From Gonium pectorale (taxonomy: Eukaryota > Chlorophyta > Chlorophyceae > Chlamydomonadales > Volvocaceae), in NCBI GenBank assembly GCA_001584585.1, contig LSYV01000097.1, forward strand, positions 178,507 through 242,506: 64,000 bases of DNA, read 5' to 3'. Of this stretch, positions 1-10,628 are shown one piece after another; position 1 is the stretch's first letter, and each line of letters opens with the position of its first letter. Under the pieces are notes generated by a model. The model searched no databases. It was given only the letters and a program-made list of their open reading frames with translations, and had not been told where the DNA came from. A program made the position numbers and the translations under genes.

Positions 1-4
1 GCGC

Positions 5-1670
5 ATGGTGGTGGGCGGCCGCATGGCGCACTACGCCGAGCCGCTCGCGCCCGCGCCCGAGCCCACCCTGGGCCTGCGCTCCGCGGCACGGCGCACGGAG
101 CCGCGCCTGGCGATCAAGGACCCGCCGCCGCTGCTGCACTCGGTAGGCAGCTGGGCCGGCCCGTGGACGCTGACTGCAATGTTACGTACTTGGTGTTTTG
201 TCTGTGTCAAGGGGCATGGACCCACCCGGCCTCAGTGGGAGGGCAGCTTATGTGGGCGACGCGTTATGCGGTTTATCCACTGCGTTTGCTGCAGGACCTT
301 TCGTGCTCTGCAGAACCTCTTGGATCCGGCTTCACGGCTCCCACACACGGTGCCCACACGCAGGCCGCCACCCACCGCGCCTTCCCCGCCGACTACAAGG
401 CCGCCAGCCGCGTCCTACTGCTGGTGCACCAGCGGCTCCAGCGCCCAGAGCTGGAGGAGGCAGCCGCAGCGGCGGCCATGGCGCGCCAGACCGTGGCTGA
501 GCTCCTCTGCCGGCTCTTCAGGTAAGCCCAACCCGCTCGCCCTGAGCGCCCAGACAGTCCACCCCCTACGCGATACCCGCGCCGCGCCCATGCGCCCACC
601 GCGAACACGATACCGTAGCAACACCGGAAAGCGCTCCCACGCCAGCTGCTCTCCGGGCGTTGTTTTGTGCGCCGCCGTACTGCACTGTCGCAAGCCAACG
701 GTCGACCGCCGCCCTGACTGGTGTGGTACGCACCTTGCCAATCCGCAGGAACGTGGTCGCCTCCGTAGTGGCGGCTGCAGAGCCCGCCATGGCCGCCATG
801 GCTGCCTGCCAGCCCCGCGACGACGCCGGCTCGCCCGGCTCCGACACCTGCGCCCTCGCCGTGGGCCGCTGGCTGGACGGCCGCATCCAGGACGAGCCAT
901 CCAGCGGAGGCGAGGACAGCGACTACGAGACCGCGGCCAGCAGCTCCGCCAGCCCCAGCCGAGCAGGCAGCGGGCAGCAGCAGGCGCGGCGGCAGTCGGC
1001 TGCCGCATGGACAGCGGCTGTGGCGGCGGCGGGCGGCGTGGCCATGGACGCCCCGCAGCCGGACGCTGCGTCGGCGGCGGGCCCGCGGCACCCTGCCGCC
1101 ACTTTGCATGCGCCGTGCCAGCTGCGGATGAGCACTCTGCAGCAGGAGGACCGCAGCAGCGCGGGCGGCGACCGGCGCCGGGCACGACGTCAGCTCCGCC
1201 TCGGCGACGGCAAGGGCAACGGAAGCGCCACCGCGACGGCCGAAGCTGCGGAGCAGGACGCGGCGCACCTGGGGGCGCTCTTCGCTAGTCTGCCAGTCGA
1301 CCTGGTAGGTGGGGCAGCACTAATATTTAGGAACTCGTGAGTAGCTGCGCGGGGGAAGGAATATGTCACACACTTGCCGGCAGACGACCCTATATGGCCC
1401 CGCTTCTTGTGCATACGCGGCGCGTGGGCATCTCAACACGGCCGTAAGGTATCAGGAAACCGGCTGGTTCCCCATGAGAGCCTCTTACCCTTTATCGCTC
1501 CTGTTCTCTCCCGCCGCGCCGAACAGGTCCGCCACATCGTGCACCTGATGGCCCCGCCGCTCACGCAGCACGTGTCGCTGCACCCCGCGGGCCACCCGGA
1601 CATCCTGCCGGCGCTGCTGCCCACGGACCCCGCCACCTGGGCGCCGCTCCCCGGCGGCGCCGACGCGTGA
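5..1670 (+). CDS. Unrecognised protein, 3' part of gene (5' end outside window)
   Basis: Four exons join in phase: up to 142, 295-521, 749-1304 and 1527-1670 (TGA). Donors read gtaggc, gtaagc and gtaggt; each acceptor ends in cag. The gene probably begins left of the window, because the first exon is open to the edge and the ATG at 5 need not be the start. The visible part (about 355 residues) has a helical stretch around YKAASRVLLLVHQRL, then an acidic Ser/Ala/Gln-rich low-complexity region, then a short C-terminal segment with LPVDLVRHIVHLM, which faintly recalls an F-box core. I do not recognise the family. Intron positions and codon use are like the neighbouring genes, so the coding call is firmer than any function. 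Confidence 0.6.
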
Positions 1671-2894
1671 GCAGCGCAAGCCAGGTTGGCAAGCGCACTG
1701 CGCTTTGGCAGATCCTCCCTGAAGGCCCAGTTTGAAGCCCGCCTTGCAGGCTACGGCTTTGACGTTCACTTCCGGCACCCAGCAGACTTACGGTGTGTCA
1801 GGACTACGTCAAACAGGCCCTCTCCTCTTATGAACATACTGCAAAGAAATAGCAACTGCCTCGCCGGTGGTGGTTTGTAGAGTGTGTTCGGGCGCGCATC
1901 CCTCCGTGCTGACTGACCGCCCAGAGTGACGGGTGCCAGCCCCAAGCAGATAAGAGTTAATTGGATTCAGACGTCTGTTCTGTACGGTTACACGCGGCAG
2001 CGTTGCGTTCCGCGCTGTTTGCGCATACCCGCATAAGCACGTGCCGAATGTGCCGTACAACATACCCGCAGTCCGCACATGGATACGTGCATGCATATTT
2101 GTACATAAGCAGCTAGGTTCCCCACTTGGCCGTCACTGTGACTAGCAGGGTCATTAGCTGTAGTTGAGGCTACGAAGTCAAACATTTCCACCCGAGGGAC
2201 GATCATGTAACAGTTGCCCGTGCACTGTCCGCCTACAACTGCATGTTGCAGCTTTGTCCCGTGCAAAACTCGCGGGTTCGGCTCGGCGTTCGACTCGATT
2301 CTCAGCATTGTTGATAGCATTGAAGCGCTACAAGCAAAACACGGAAATGCCCCACGAGCCTTCATCCCCAAGTGCAAGATCAAGAGTGAGTACCATGAGC
2401 CACTTGTACGGACACCTTTGGGTATGCACGACGACACCCCATGCGTTGACTCGTCCTGACAGAAGTCTTTCCCTCACCGTCGAGGTAAACACTCACATGC
2501 GCTGGCAGACCTGGGACAGTCGCCATGCTGGAGCGCGACCGACCTGTCATTTGTTGGCTAGGGAGTCGGCCACACCTCCGACGCAGCAAAGCCGCCCATG
2601 CCGCACTTGCCCCAAGCGCCCACAAACAGAGGACGGACGACCCTGCCGCGGCTCCACTAGGGCTCCTTGTTGAGAACCGGTGCTCACAGCCCAAGCAGCC
2701 GCCTGCGGGGAGGGTTTGCGTACGATGTGATGTGCAATCAGCGCACGGATATTCGAACAGCAACGCAAACCAGCTGGCCCGGCTCCTGACAACAACGTTG
2801 GAGTGACAGGACTACTACGTCCCACGAATGCCATCGTTATCCCAAGGGCTGTCAAGGCTTAGCCGCAACTGGGAGACAATTCAAAGGAAGCCGG
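1671..2894. other. Intergenic, convergent 3' ends
   Basis: This stretch lies between two genes that both end here. It should hold the 3' UTRs of the leftmost gene and of MED10. A TGTAA sits at 2206-2210 on the plus strand, about 540 bases after the stop at 1670. The open frames here have no splice-consistent partners or recognisable motifs. I see no further gene. Confidence 0.4.
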
Positions 2895-4039
2895 TCAGAT
2901 GGAGCCAGGCACAAAAGCGGGCCTCGACGACATTCCCGCTTGCGGCGACGTGTGGTACATGGCGCGAGTGCACATGGTCCCAGCGCACGAGACAGAGGCT
3001 GCCTCCACGACACTGGCCACCACGCGCACCGGCACCCACCGGTACTCTGCAGCCTCGTTTGGCAGCACGTCCGCTGCGTCCGTCAGCAGGTTGGAGAAGA
3101 GCAGCTGCAGCGCCTCGGCCTTGCCCTTGCTGATCTGCGCGCCAGGCCACCGAGGAATACGGATGCTCGGGCAAGCAACCAAGGACCGCCAAAGACCCCA
3201 TTGTAGGGCGGCACCGGGCGCCTTGCACCCGAATGCCGGACGGAAGCAGGTTCCGGCCGGTCATCCAACGCCGCTGCTGTTCACGGCACAACCAACCGCG
3301 GCTGACGCTTCCGAGCTCGCCAAACACGAAGAGCACGGAGCGCAGACCTGGTTATCGCGGCGGCACGCCTTGAAGGCCTCGCGCAGGTACTCGTCCGGGT
3401 TGACGCCGTCGTCCAGCGCCCTGCCCGGGGCCAACGGGGAACGCGGGGGAGCCACCAGGTGCCGAGCAGATGGGGCTTTTGCATGCGCCCAGCTAAGCTA
3501 GTAAGGCAAAGCCCAGATCCGCTTGCTGCCACGCTTGCTGCCGCTGGTGGGGAGGTACAGGCAGTGACCCGCTCGGCACAGTGCAGAGAGTGCGATCCAA
3601 AACGCCTTCAAACCATAATGCCTACCGGACGAGCTCCTCAGGTAGCTTTCGCTCCTCGAGGGTGTTGCGGCGCTCCTCTTCTGTGCTTCCAACGCTCCGC
3701 TGCCTGAGCATGTCCCGGGTCGACGACAGCAGGCCCTCGTACTGCACGAGGCGCTCCTCCAGCAGGTCTGAGTGCGATGGGTCATATGAGGCGATGGTGG
3801 CCTCCAGCTCCTGCACCTGCGACCGTGGCCAGCCGGCGGGGAGAGAGGGTTCGCCACAGGAAGTCACGAACCGGCACGAGGGTGAGCGCCAGAGACGCGT
3901 GTGCCCCGCGGCAGCCGCACTACCACACTCAGCGCAGCAGTCACGTGGTAGTGAGCGAACGTACCTTCCAGAGCACTAGCGACAGGGCGCGAGCAACATC
4001 CTGCGCTGTTGGGGGCCCAGCTCCACCAGCCGCAGCCAT
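2895..4039 (-). CDS. MED10: Mediator complex subunit 10 (MED10/NUT2)
   Basis: MED10 is a middle-module subunit of Mediator, which links transcription factors to RNA polymerase II in the nucleus. Four exons close in phase on the minus strand: 4039-3965, 3816-3626, 3420-3348 and 3134-2895, giving 192 residues. The diagnostic core is present: ALDDGVNPDEYLREAFKAC corresponds to the family's DDGKNPDEF region, followed by ISKGKAEALQLL, which matches the KGKTDAF segment, and then LPNEAAEYR. The N-terminal half is predicted helical, as expected. The start (MAAAGGAGPP) is the only good ATG upstream of the first donor. The last 50 or so residues after AEYR do not resemble MED10. A possible donor (gtgggt) lies directly after that point, so the true C-terminus may lie in another exon I could not identify. 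Confidence 0.82.
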
Positions 4040-5488
4040 GACGCTTGAAACGAAGGCAGCGGCGAAGCAAAATTGTTATCTAAGCATAGCGATACTTTAG
4101 CCACTTAAATGATGAAGACAATGTCACAGGCTCCAGCGTAGTTTTCGCGGTGCTTTGGTCCTACACATCGAATCATCAGCAGTTTGGTATTGGCAATTCG
4201 TGTCTTACTTGGCTCTGGTGCGAGGGACGCGCCTTACTAGGTGGCCGTGGCCGCCGTACGGCGTTGAAGTACCCGGTGACCTACACGGCCCCCCTCGATG
4301 TCCGGGAAAACGTCATCGAGCTTTTAGCCCGAGTGCCTGGCCAAATCTAGAGCAGTCAGACGACCGCCGAACCGTGAACAGAACCCACCGCACATACTGG
4401 CGGCATCCCCTGACGACTCTTTCTCAACATCCGCTTCAGCCCTTGCCGCTGGATCCCGGTGGTAGGACTAGCAACGGCACATAGACACTGGCAAACCTCG
4501 TCCCTTAAGCGCCAGGCAAACCTCGGGCAAGAACGCGGAATCGCTCCAGGTACCCAGGACGCACGTAGGGTAAAAAGGAGTGGCCACGCGTCCAGGCTGA
4601 GGCACTCGATGGCTTGGGCCCAAAGCACGAAAGACCTTACGAACATCGGCAGACCCTGTAGCGCTAGCACGCTACACTAGCAAACCGCTCGCGCCTGGGA
4701 ACGAGCACGGGTTAAGGTGGTGTGGGGCCTAGGACCCCACCAACCCAAACCGACAGCAGTTGTATGGCTTGGGCCGGGGCCGGCAACGTGCTCCAAACCA
4801 ACCGCAGTTATTCGGCTGGGAAGGAAAGCCATCATCATCATCATCATCATCAAGGCGTGAACATTCGTGTAAGGCACGTTCTACCGTACCCCGAACCAGC
4901 CGGCCGTGCGGAACAGCCAGATCAATAAGTTGTCCAACACCAACAGCTGCTGCACGGGGAGATGCAAAACCGAGTCCATGGCCGGGCTGCGTGCACGCGA
5001 CCGAACGGGGAGGTTTACCATAGCAAATGCTATGTGCACCCGTCGTAAAACGTCGAGTTCACTGGAGTTGATTGCGATGCCCGGCAGCGTTCGGGCATAA
5101 CTGTACTGGCTCATAGCCCGGTCCTCAACGTACATACTGTACGGTACCGTACTCACAAAAGCAAACAAACGAAACCACAAGAGGAACGTAAAGGTCTCGA
5201 GTCAACGTCCACAAAGCGCTGGAAGCAACGCCACAAGGAGAACCAAGTAGCCCTTGGCCCAGCCGCTTTGCCAGCAGGCCCCGCCGGCGCCATCGTCCGT
5301 GTGCTGCCCGGTCGGTGCCCCAGTGCCCTACAGTGCCGTACATGCGCACCGCACGGCACTGTGCAACGCACATACATAGCTGCGAAATGTGTGCCCACCC
5401 GCAATCCGCGCGTGAACGCCGCGATATTCCCTAACATGCAAACCCGGCTTAGTGCTCCTGCGTCGTGAGCCTGCCCGCCCGCCTAGGA
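4040..5488. other. Intergenic: MED10 upstream region and NF-YC 3' flank
   Basis: No coding exon could be supported. The stretch holds the upstream region of MED10 (right of 4039) and the 3' flank of NF-YC (left of 5489). In its middle is a short repeat unit ending in a CAT microsatellite, listed separately. Confidence 0.4.
4722..4852 (+). repeat. Imperfect tandem repeat ending in (CAT)n microsatellite
   Basis: Two diverged copies of a unit of about 48 bases, both containing a ccaaaccg/ccaaacca...cagtt(g/a)t...ggct(t)ggg pattern, start near 4743 and 4791. They are preceded by a near-palindrome (gtggggcctaggaccccac, about 4722-4740) and followed by about seven CAT units at 4830-4852. Unique sequence followed by a simple-repeat tail is what the 3' end of a LINE or SINE can look like, but no coding part is seen. 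It may equally be a plain local repeat. Confidence 0.4.
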
Positions 5489-6992
5489 CTACTTCTCGGA
5501 TGCCGAGTCACCCGCCTGCCCCTGCGCCGCGCCCGGCGTCCCTGCTGACTGCCCCTGGCCCCCCTGTTGCCCAGCCGCTCCATCCCCTGCCCCCGAAGCC
5601 GTCGGCGGCGGCGGCAGGCCCGGCAGGTGCGTCCACGCCTGCCCCGCCATCAGCTGCTGCTGGTAGAGAGACATAAGGGCCGGGTCCATCACACCCATGG
5701 GCATGGGGGGCCGCATCATGGCTGCGGCCGCCGCCGCGGCGGCGGCATGGTTCGGATCGCCTCCCAGCGCGCCCGGCGGCAGTCCGTACGGCGAAGGGAA
5801 AAAGAGGCCGCCGGGGCCTGCATCGGCAGCGTGCCGGGGTAAGAGAACCAGCTACGGTAGGAGGGTGTGACGGCCAAGTCATAGAGCGTGGGATGTTGGG
5901 GACGGAAATCCGCTCCCCAGCATGGTTTGCCACAGTCATACGTGCATTTCCAAGCGCACCTAGTGCCGGGTGGCTGGGGAGTCCTGCCGGCGGCCGGGAT
6001 GCTGCCGGCACCGGGGCCTGCGGGGCTGCCGACGCCGCGGCGGGCGGTGCAGCAGCTGCCGCAGACGCTGCTGCCGGCTGACCCTCCTCCTTCACGTCGT
6101 CGCGCGGCACGATGTCCATCTGTAATCCGTACGGATCAAGGGGAAGGCTCGTGTTGACCAGACTTGGGCTTTTGTGTACGCTGACAGGGTCAGTCGCCAT
6201 GAGCTGCCTTAACCATGCAAACAACAACGAAGAAGAAGGAGAACATCAAGGGCGGCACGCTGCACCGGGCCGCATGTGGCCCTCACCAGGAAGTCGAATA
6301 TCTCTGTCTTGAAGATTGCCGCAGCGACGTCGTTCCGTTGAAGCGTCCGCCGCTTGTTCTCCTCCGCGTGCATCCAGGAGCGCAGAGTCAACTCCAGGAT
6401 GAACATCTCGCACGCCTGGAGAGGGCGAGGTTGCGGGTATGACTTGGACTTGGCCTGAGCACGTACCCGGCGATCCTATCCTCAAAACCCACGAAACACG
6501 TAGACCCTCTTCAGCCTGTCCTTCGCGGCCCCTCAAGCTTAAAGAGCCTCCGCACTTGCTGAACCTGGGCCCGTGGACCCGCCATGAGCGGCCCACCCGA
6601 AGGCCCACCTTGGCAAACAAGACGGGAGCCTCCGCGCTAATCATCCGCACATCCTCGTCAGACTTCATGATCTGCACATCAGTGACCCATCAGACCGTCA
6701 AGCATCGGGGCAGGTTTACTCAGTGCATTGGTGCCTGCCTTCTTTATCCTCGCCAGCGGCAGCTGGTGGTTCTTGAACACCGCTGGGTCCGGCGGCACCT
6801 CTGACACCTCCACAAGCTGGCTCTGCCAAAAAGCCTTGAGCTGCTCGGCTTGGTGGTTTCCCCCACCATAACCCTGGTAGCCACCGTAGCCCTGAGCGTC
6901 AACAAAAGATTATGGTAAAAGACTTGCCAATACAGACGCGGGCAAGCTTGCTCGCACGAGCGGAGGCAAGCCTATACCTGCCCATCCGCCAT
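5489..6992 (-). CDS. NF-YC: NF-Y transcription factor subunit C (HAP5)
   Basis: NF-YC pairs with NF-YB through a histone fold, and the dimer recruits NF-YA to CCAAT boxes. Six exons close in phase: 6992-6978, 6891-6739, 6671-6609, 6415-6287, 6119-5960 and 5817-5489, giving 282 residues. The histone fold is unmistakable: [60 protein letters not shown] and EIFDFL, then DIVPRDD. After the fold comes a low-complexity Ala/Pro/Gln/Met-rich tail, a probable activation region. The first exon has only five codons (MADGQ). The intron after RIKK appears to use a GC donor (AAG|gcaggc), because no GT alternative keeps the conserved [12 protein letters not shown] junction. The ATG lies about 250 bases from the divergently transcribed GH28 gene. 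Confidence 0.93.
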
Positions 6993-7243
6993 TGGGGCTC
7001 TATATAGCCCCCGAAAATATTTGTCTTAACCGGTGTGATACCGAACGATACAGGGCCGGATGTTGACGATGTGGCCACACTTGCTCGACTGAAATTGAGT
7101 TACAACTGTATCGTCAACAATGGCATGTTGGGCTGCAAGCTCTAACTCCAGGCGGCGAAGTTGCGGGGCTGGTCTCGGTACGAGCAATGGAGCGAGCGGG
7201 GAGAACCCTTGCCAGCCTGGCACGCTCGACGGGCTACAATGCC

Positions 7244-10015
7244 ATGTCCAAAAGGAGGTTTGCAACGCAAATTGGACTGCTGTACTTGCTGTTGCCGTTG
7301 CGCGTTCCGTGCCATGCCGGCCATAATGCAACCCCGAATACCCAAGCGCGGGCTTGCAAGCCATCAGACTACGGGGCAGTGGGAGACGGAGTTGCATTAG
7401 ACTCGGGGCCCGTTCGAGCAGCGCTGCAGGCGTGTCGCTCGGGCGGACATATACGGTTTGAGGTGGGAAAGCGCTACCGAATAGCTGACGTCCGAATCAG
7501 TGGAGAGGCCGTTCACATCGAGCTGCCGAGAGGCGCGCAACTGCTGGCGAGTGCAGAGGCAAGCCGGGTAACGTGACTTGCGTTTGCCGTAGAGGCTTTG
7601 TCTGCTGCAATGCTACGCGGCCACAACGCCGCATGCGCGTAACGGTATCGCCTTACTCTCAGATCTGCTGTCGGCTATGAGGTTCAATGCACGAATGCGG
7701 CTCACACCGAAGGGCAAGTACGCATGACTGCATGCGGCTGCGCACCTCTTTCGCTCCTGCGCAGCGGGATGACTACGGTCCCCATCAGGATGTCTGGTAC
7801 GCCCTTCGCTTTGAGGACTGCTCGGGATGCAGCCTCACGGGCGACGGCACGATAACCGGATGCGCCCAAGCGTTCACACAGTCTGGCAAGTGCGTGACCG
7901 GCAGCGGCTTTGCGAGCTGTGGGCGTGCATCTGCGCCTGCGTACTGGGTTGTAATGGTCCCGCCGAGCGGCCCTCACCTCTAAGCGCACTGCTTCGCCCT
8001 TGCCTTTACGCGCAATTTTCCGAGCACAGAGCTGTCGATCAGGCTGTCAAGGCCTGCATTCTCCCCGGGCAGTCGGATTGAATGCCTCCCTATACCTGTA
8101 CTCCTGAAGCTGCCCGGCTTGAAGGCAGCTGTGCATGCTTGATAGCGCTTCAATACCTGCTGTTCCCATGCCTTTGCACCCATGACTCCGCGCCCTCCCG
8201 CCGCATCGGCGCCCAAGCCAGCTTCTCCAAGCCAGAAGTGACCAACTGGCGCGACGGCTCCTGCCCGTCTCGACGCCAGTGCCGACCTCGGCTACTGGGT
8301 GTAGACCGGAGCGTTGACGTCCTCATTGCGGGGCTGGAGCTACGGGATTCGGCGTTCTGGACGTTGCACGTCCGGGAGAGCAAGCGGGTCAGACTGCACA
8401 GGCTCAACATCTCCGGCGACCTGGACTTCCCTAATAATGACGGTGCGTCAGCCTGATCAGGTGCCGCTGTCACCTCGGCTCGACAGCTCCTGCAGTGGGC
8501 TGTTGGCCGGGAGGTTGGCCTGCGATGGGGATGTTGCATCGCGGTAGAAGCAGGATGGGATACGTGAGGCGGTGTGCCGTGGAAGGTGCAAGCGGAACAT
8601 CGGTGATAGAAGCCCTTGTAGGGGGCGCTGGCTTTTCGTCGGCCCCAATGGAGTTCAGTGCTTTACTGAAGGCTGACCTTATCAGCGGCGCACGATCATC
8701 GCATAACCGTGCCCGTGCCCACACCGGCGGCGCCACGCATTTGCAGGCATCGACATTGACGGCTCAAGTTACGTCACTGTCACGGACACGCACGTGTCGA
8801 CTGCCGACGATGCGCTGTGCCTCAAGACCACCAGTGCAGCCAGGCCGCCCACGCGCCACGTGCTCGTCAGCAACGTAACGCTGCGGTCCCGCTCGGCGGC
8901 CGTCAAGCTGGGCAGCGAGAGCCTGGCAGACATGTACAACATCACGTTCAGACACCTGCGGGTGCGAGCGGGGCCAGTCGAAGGGATAATGAGTGCTAGG
9001 GTGCCCCTTGATGCTGAGCTACCGGTGCTTTCGCCGCGTGCGGGTGGGGTCTAAGAGAGCGGTGCCGGAGTGAGTTGTGCACGGCCCGTATGCAGTGCTC
9101 TTCTGGCGTCCAGACCTCAAGCCTCTGATCTCCGTTGGCAGCAGTGCCCCGCCCGATAGCTGCTTGGGCAGTAGGCTGCTAGGTTTCGGCTCGTACACTT
9201 CCATCTGCCCGTTCACCCGCCAGGTTCTAGACTCCAACAGGGGTCTGGCCGTGCAGCTGCGGGACTACGGCTCCGTGAGGGACGTGCTCTTTCAGCACTG
9301 CCACGTGGAGACGCGGCGCCACGAGGGCGGGTGGTGGGGGGGCGGCGAGCCTCTCTATGTGACGGCCCTGCCGCGCTGGGTGGGCAGCCGCGTGGGCGTC
9401 GCCTCCAACATCACTTTTCATCACGTCACTGCCGAGGCGGCGGGAGGCATTGTCGTGTTGGCGGGGAGTCCCGAGAGCTCGCTCGTAGGAATTGCACTGC
9501 ATAACGTAAGGGTCAAGCTGCTACCCTTGCCGGCGGGGCGAGAGCGGCGCCGTCGCGTCAGGCTACTGGCACAACACGCCATGGGCGCTGGCGGAAAGGG
9601 AGGGACTCGGCCGGCGGTGGAGGGTGCCGCGGTACCTAGGGCACCCAACGGGTCGTCGGTACGCGCCCCCGCCTGGCGGCTGCGCGTCAAGCTGGACCTT
9701 CGCCCAGGGCCGTACGGCGTGCGCCCCTTCTCCGTGGGCGCACCAATGCTTGCCCAGTTCATCGACGGCTTGAGTGCGCGGAATGTGACCTTTACCGTAA
9801 CGACCAGCGGCCCTGGCGTAGCTTGCAGCCACGCGAATGGCTGCGCCGAGGAGGCAGCGGCGCAGGCGCACCAGGCCAGTGAGCGGCCTTGGTGGCGCCT
9901 GCTGCCTGCCCCACAGCGCGCCCAGGGGCTGCCCTGGCACCAGGAGCTGGTGTCGCTCACTGTGCGCGGTGTCGAGTGCGAAGGCGTCATGACCCAGGTG
10001 TGGCGGGTTGGATAG
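7244..10015 (+). CDS. Glycoside hydrolase family 28 (polygalacturonase-like), secreted
   Basis: GH28 enzymes hydrolyse galacturonan and related pectic polymers on a right-handed beta-helix. Five exons close in phase: 7244-7567, 7765-7889, 8222-8442, 8747-8961 and 9224-10015, giving 558 residues. An N-terminal signal peptide is evident (hydrophobic IGLLYLLLPL then PCHA). Family landmarks are the DYGAVGDG start, LTGDGTITG, QCRPRLLGV, NNDGIDIDGSS and TADDALCLKTT; the Asp residues of the last two motifs are the expected catalytic acids. The usual GHG histidine motif is replaced by VKLGSES, and the RIK motif by LAVQLRD, as in divergent plant and bacterial GH28 groups. Activity on pectin is therefore uncertain. 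The C-terminal third carries long Arg/Gly-rich insertions. An in-frame ATG at 7187 is possible, but the one at 7244 places the signal peptide at the N-terminus. Confidence 0.88.
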
Positions 10016-10628
10016 CATCGGCTTCATTCGCATTACACAGGCGCGGCATGACAGATGTAGATACATGCCTGCCGTATACCCAGTGGCGCATCGTGGACAC
10101 CATGTGGTTACCACCAAGGCCCAGAGTCAAAATAAACAGATGAGGTTCCGCTATGACACTGCAGGTGCTGCTTGATGACCAGCCATCGGGAGTCCTGTCT
10201 CAACCGGCCGTTTCCCTTTGCATCGAGCCCAGCGCGGTACAACATCAAGCGCTGCAACACAATCAAGCCCATGGCATAATCGCATGGGCGGGTATCGCCA
10301 CGTTGGCAATCATCTCCGCTGCAACTGCGTATGCCGCCTTTTGCAAGGTCCGACAAGAGCGGCCCGATGGAGCCGACGCCAAGCGGTTCTAATGCACCAT
10401 CTTTCCGCTCGCAATGGTCGGTTCATCGCCGGTCAAATGAATGAAAGGACATGATGATGGGTCGTAGTAAGCAGAGTGCGCCCATCTAGCCGCGTATGTA
10501 TCCTCCCAATCGCTGCATGAGGTGCAGTAACACATGTACGACCGTACGACTAGCATGGTTGTTAGTGCATACATACACGGCCCAGTCCGCAATACAAATC
10601 TGGCTTGATGGGGGTGGCGGTCGCACGG
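10016..10628. other. Intergenic, convergent 3' ends of GH28 and CFAP300
   Basis: No exon could be supported. A TTACA at 10033-10037 would read TGTAA on the minus strand and might serve CFAP300, but it lies about 590 bases past that stop and only 20 bases past the GH28 stop. Confidence 0.35.

Noticed and set aside
5..1288. Single 427-residue open frame on the plus strand
   Set aside because: It runs through two introns with good splice sites; beyond the first exon it is a GC-rich read-through of other frames.
4830..4852. Repeated CAT units as a possible CRISPR-like array
   Set aside because: A trinucleotide microsatellite without spacers; the genome is eukaryotic.
7001..7007. TATATAG upstream of NF-YC as a TATA box
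   Set aside because: It lies only about 10 bases before the start codon, so initiation some 25-30 bases downstream would fall inside or beyond the first exon.
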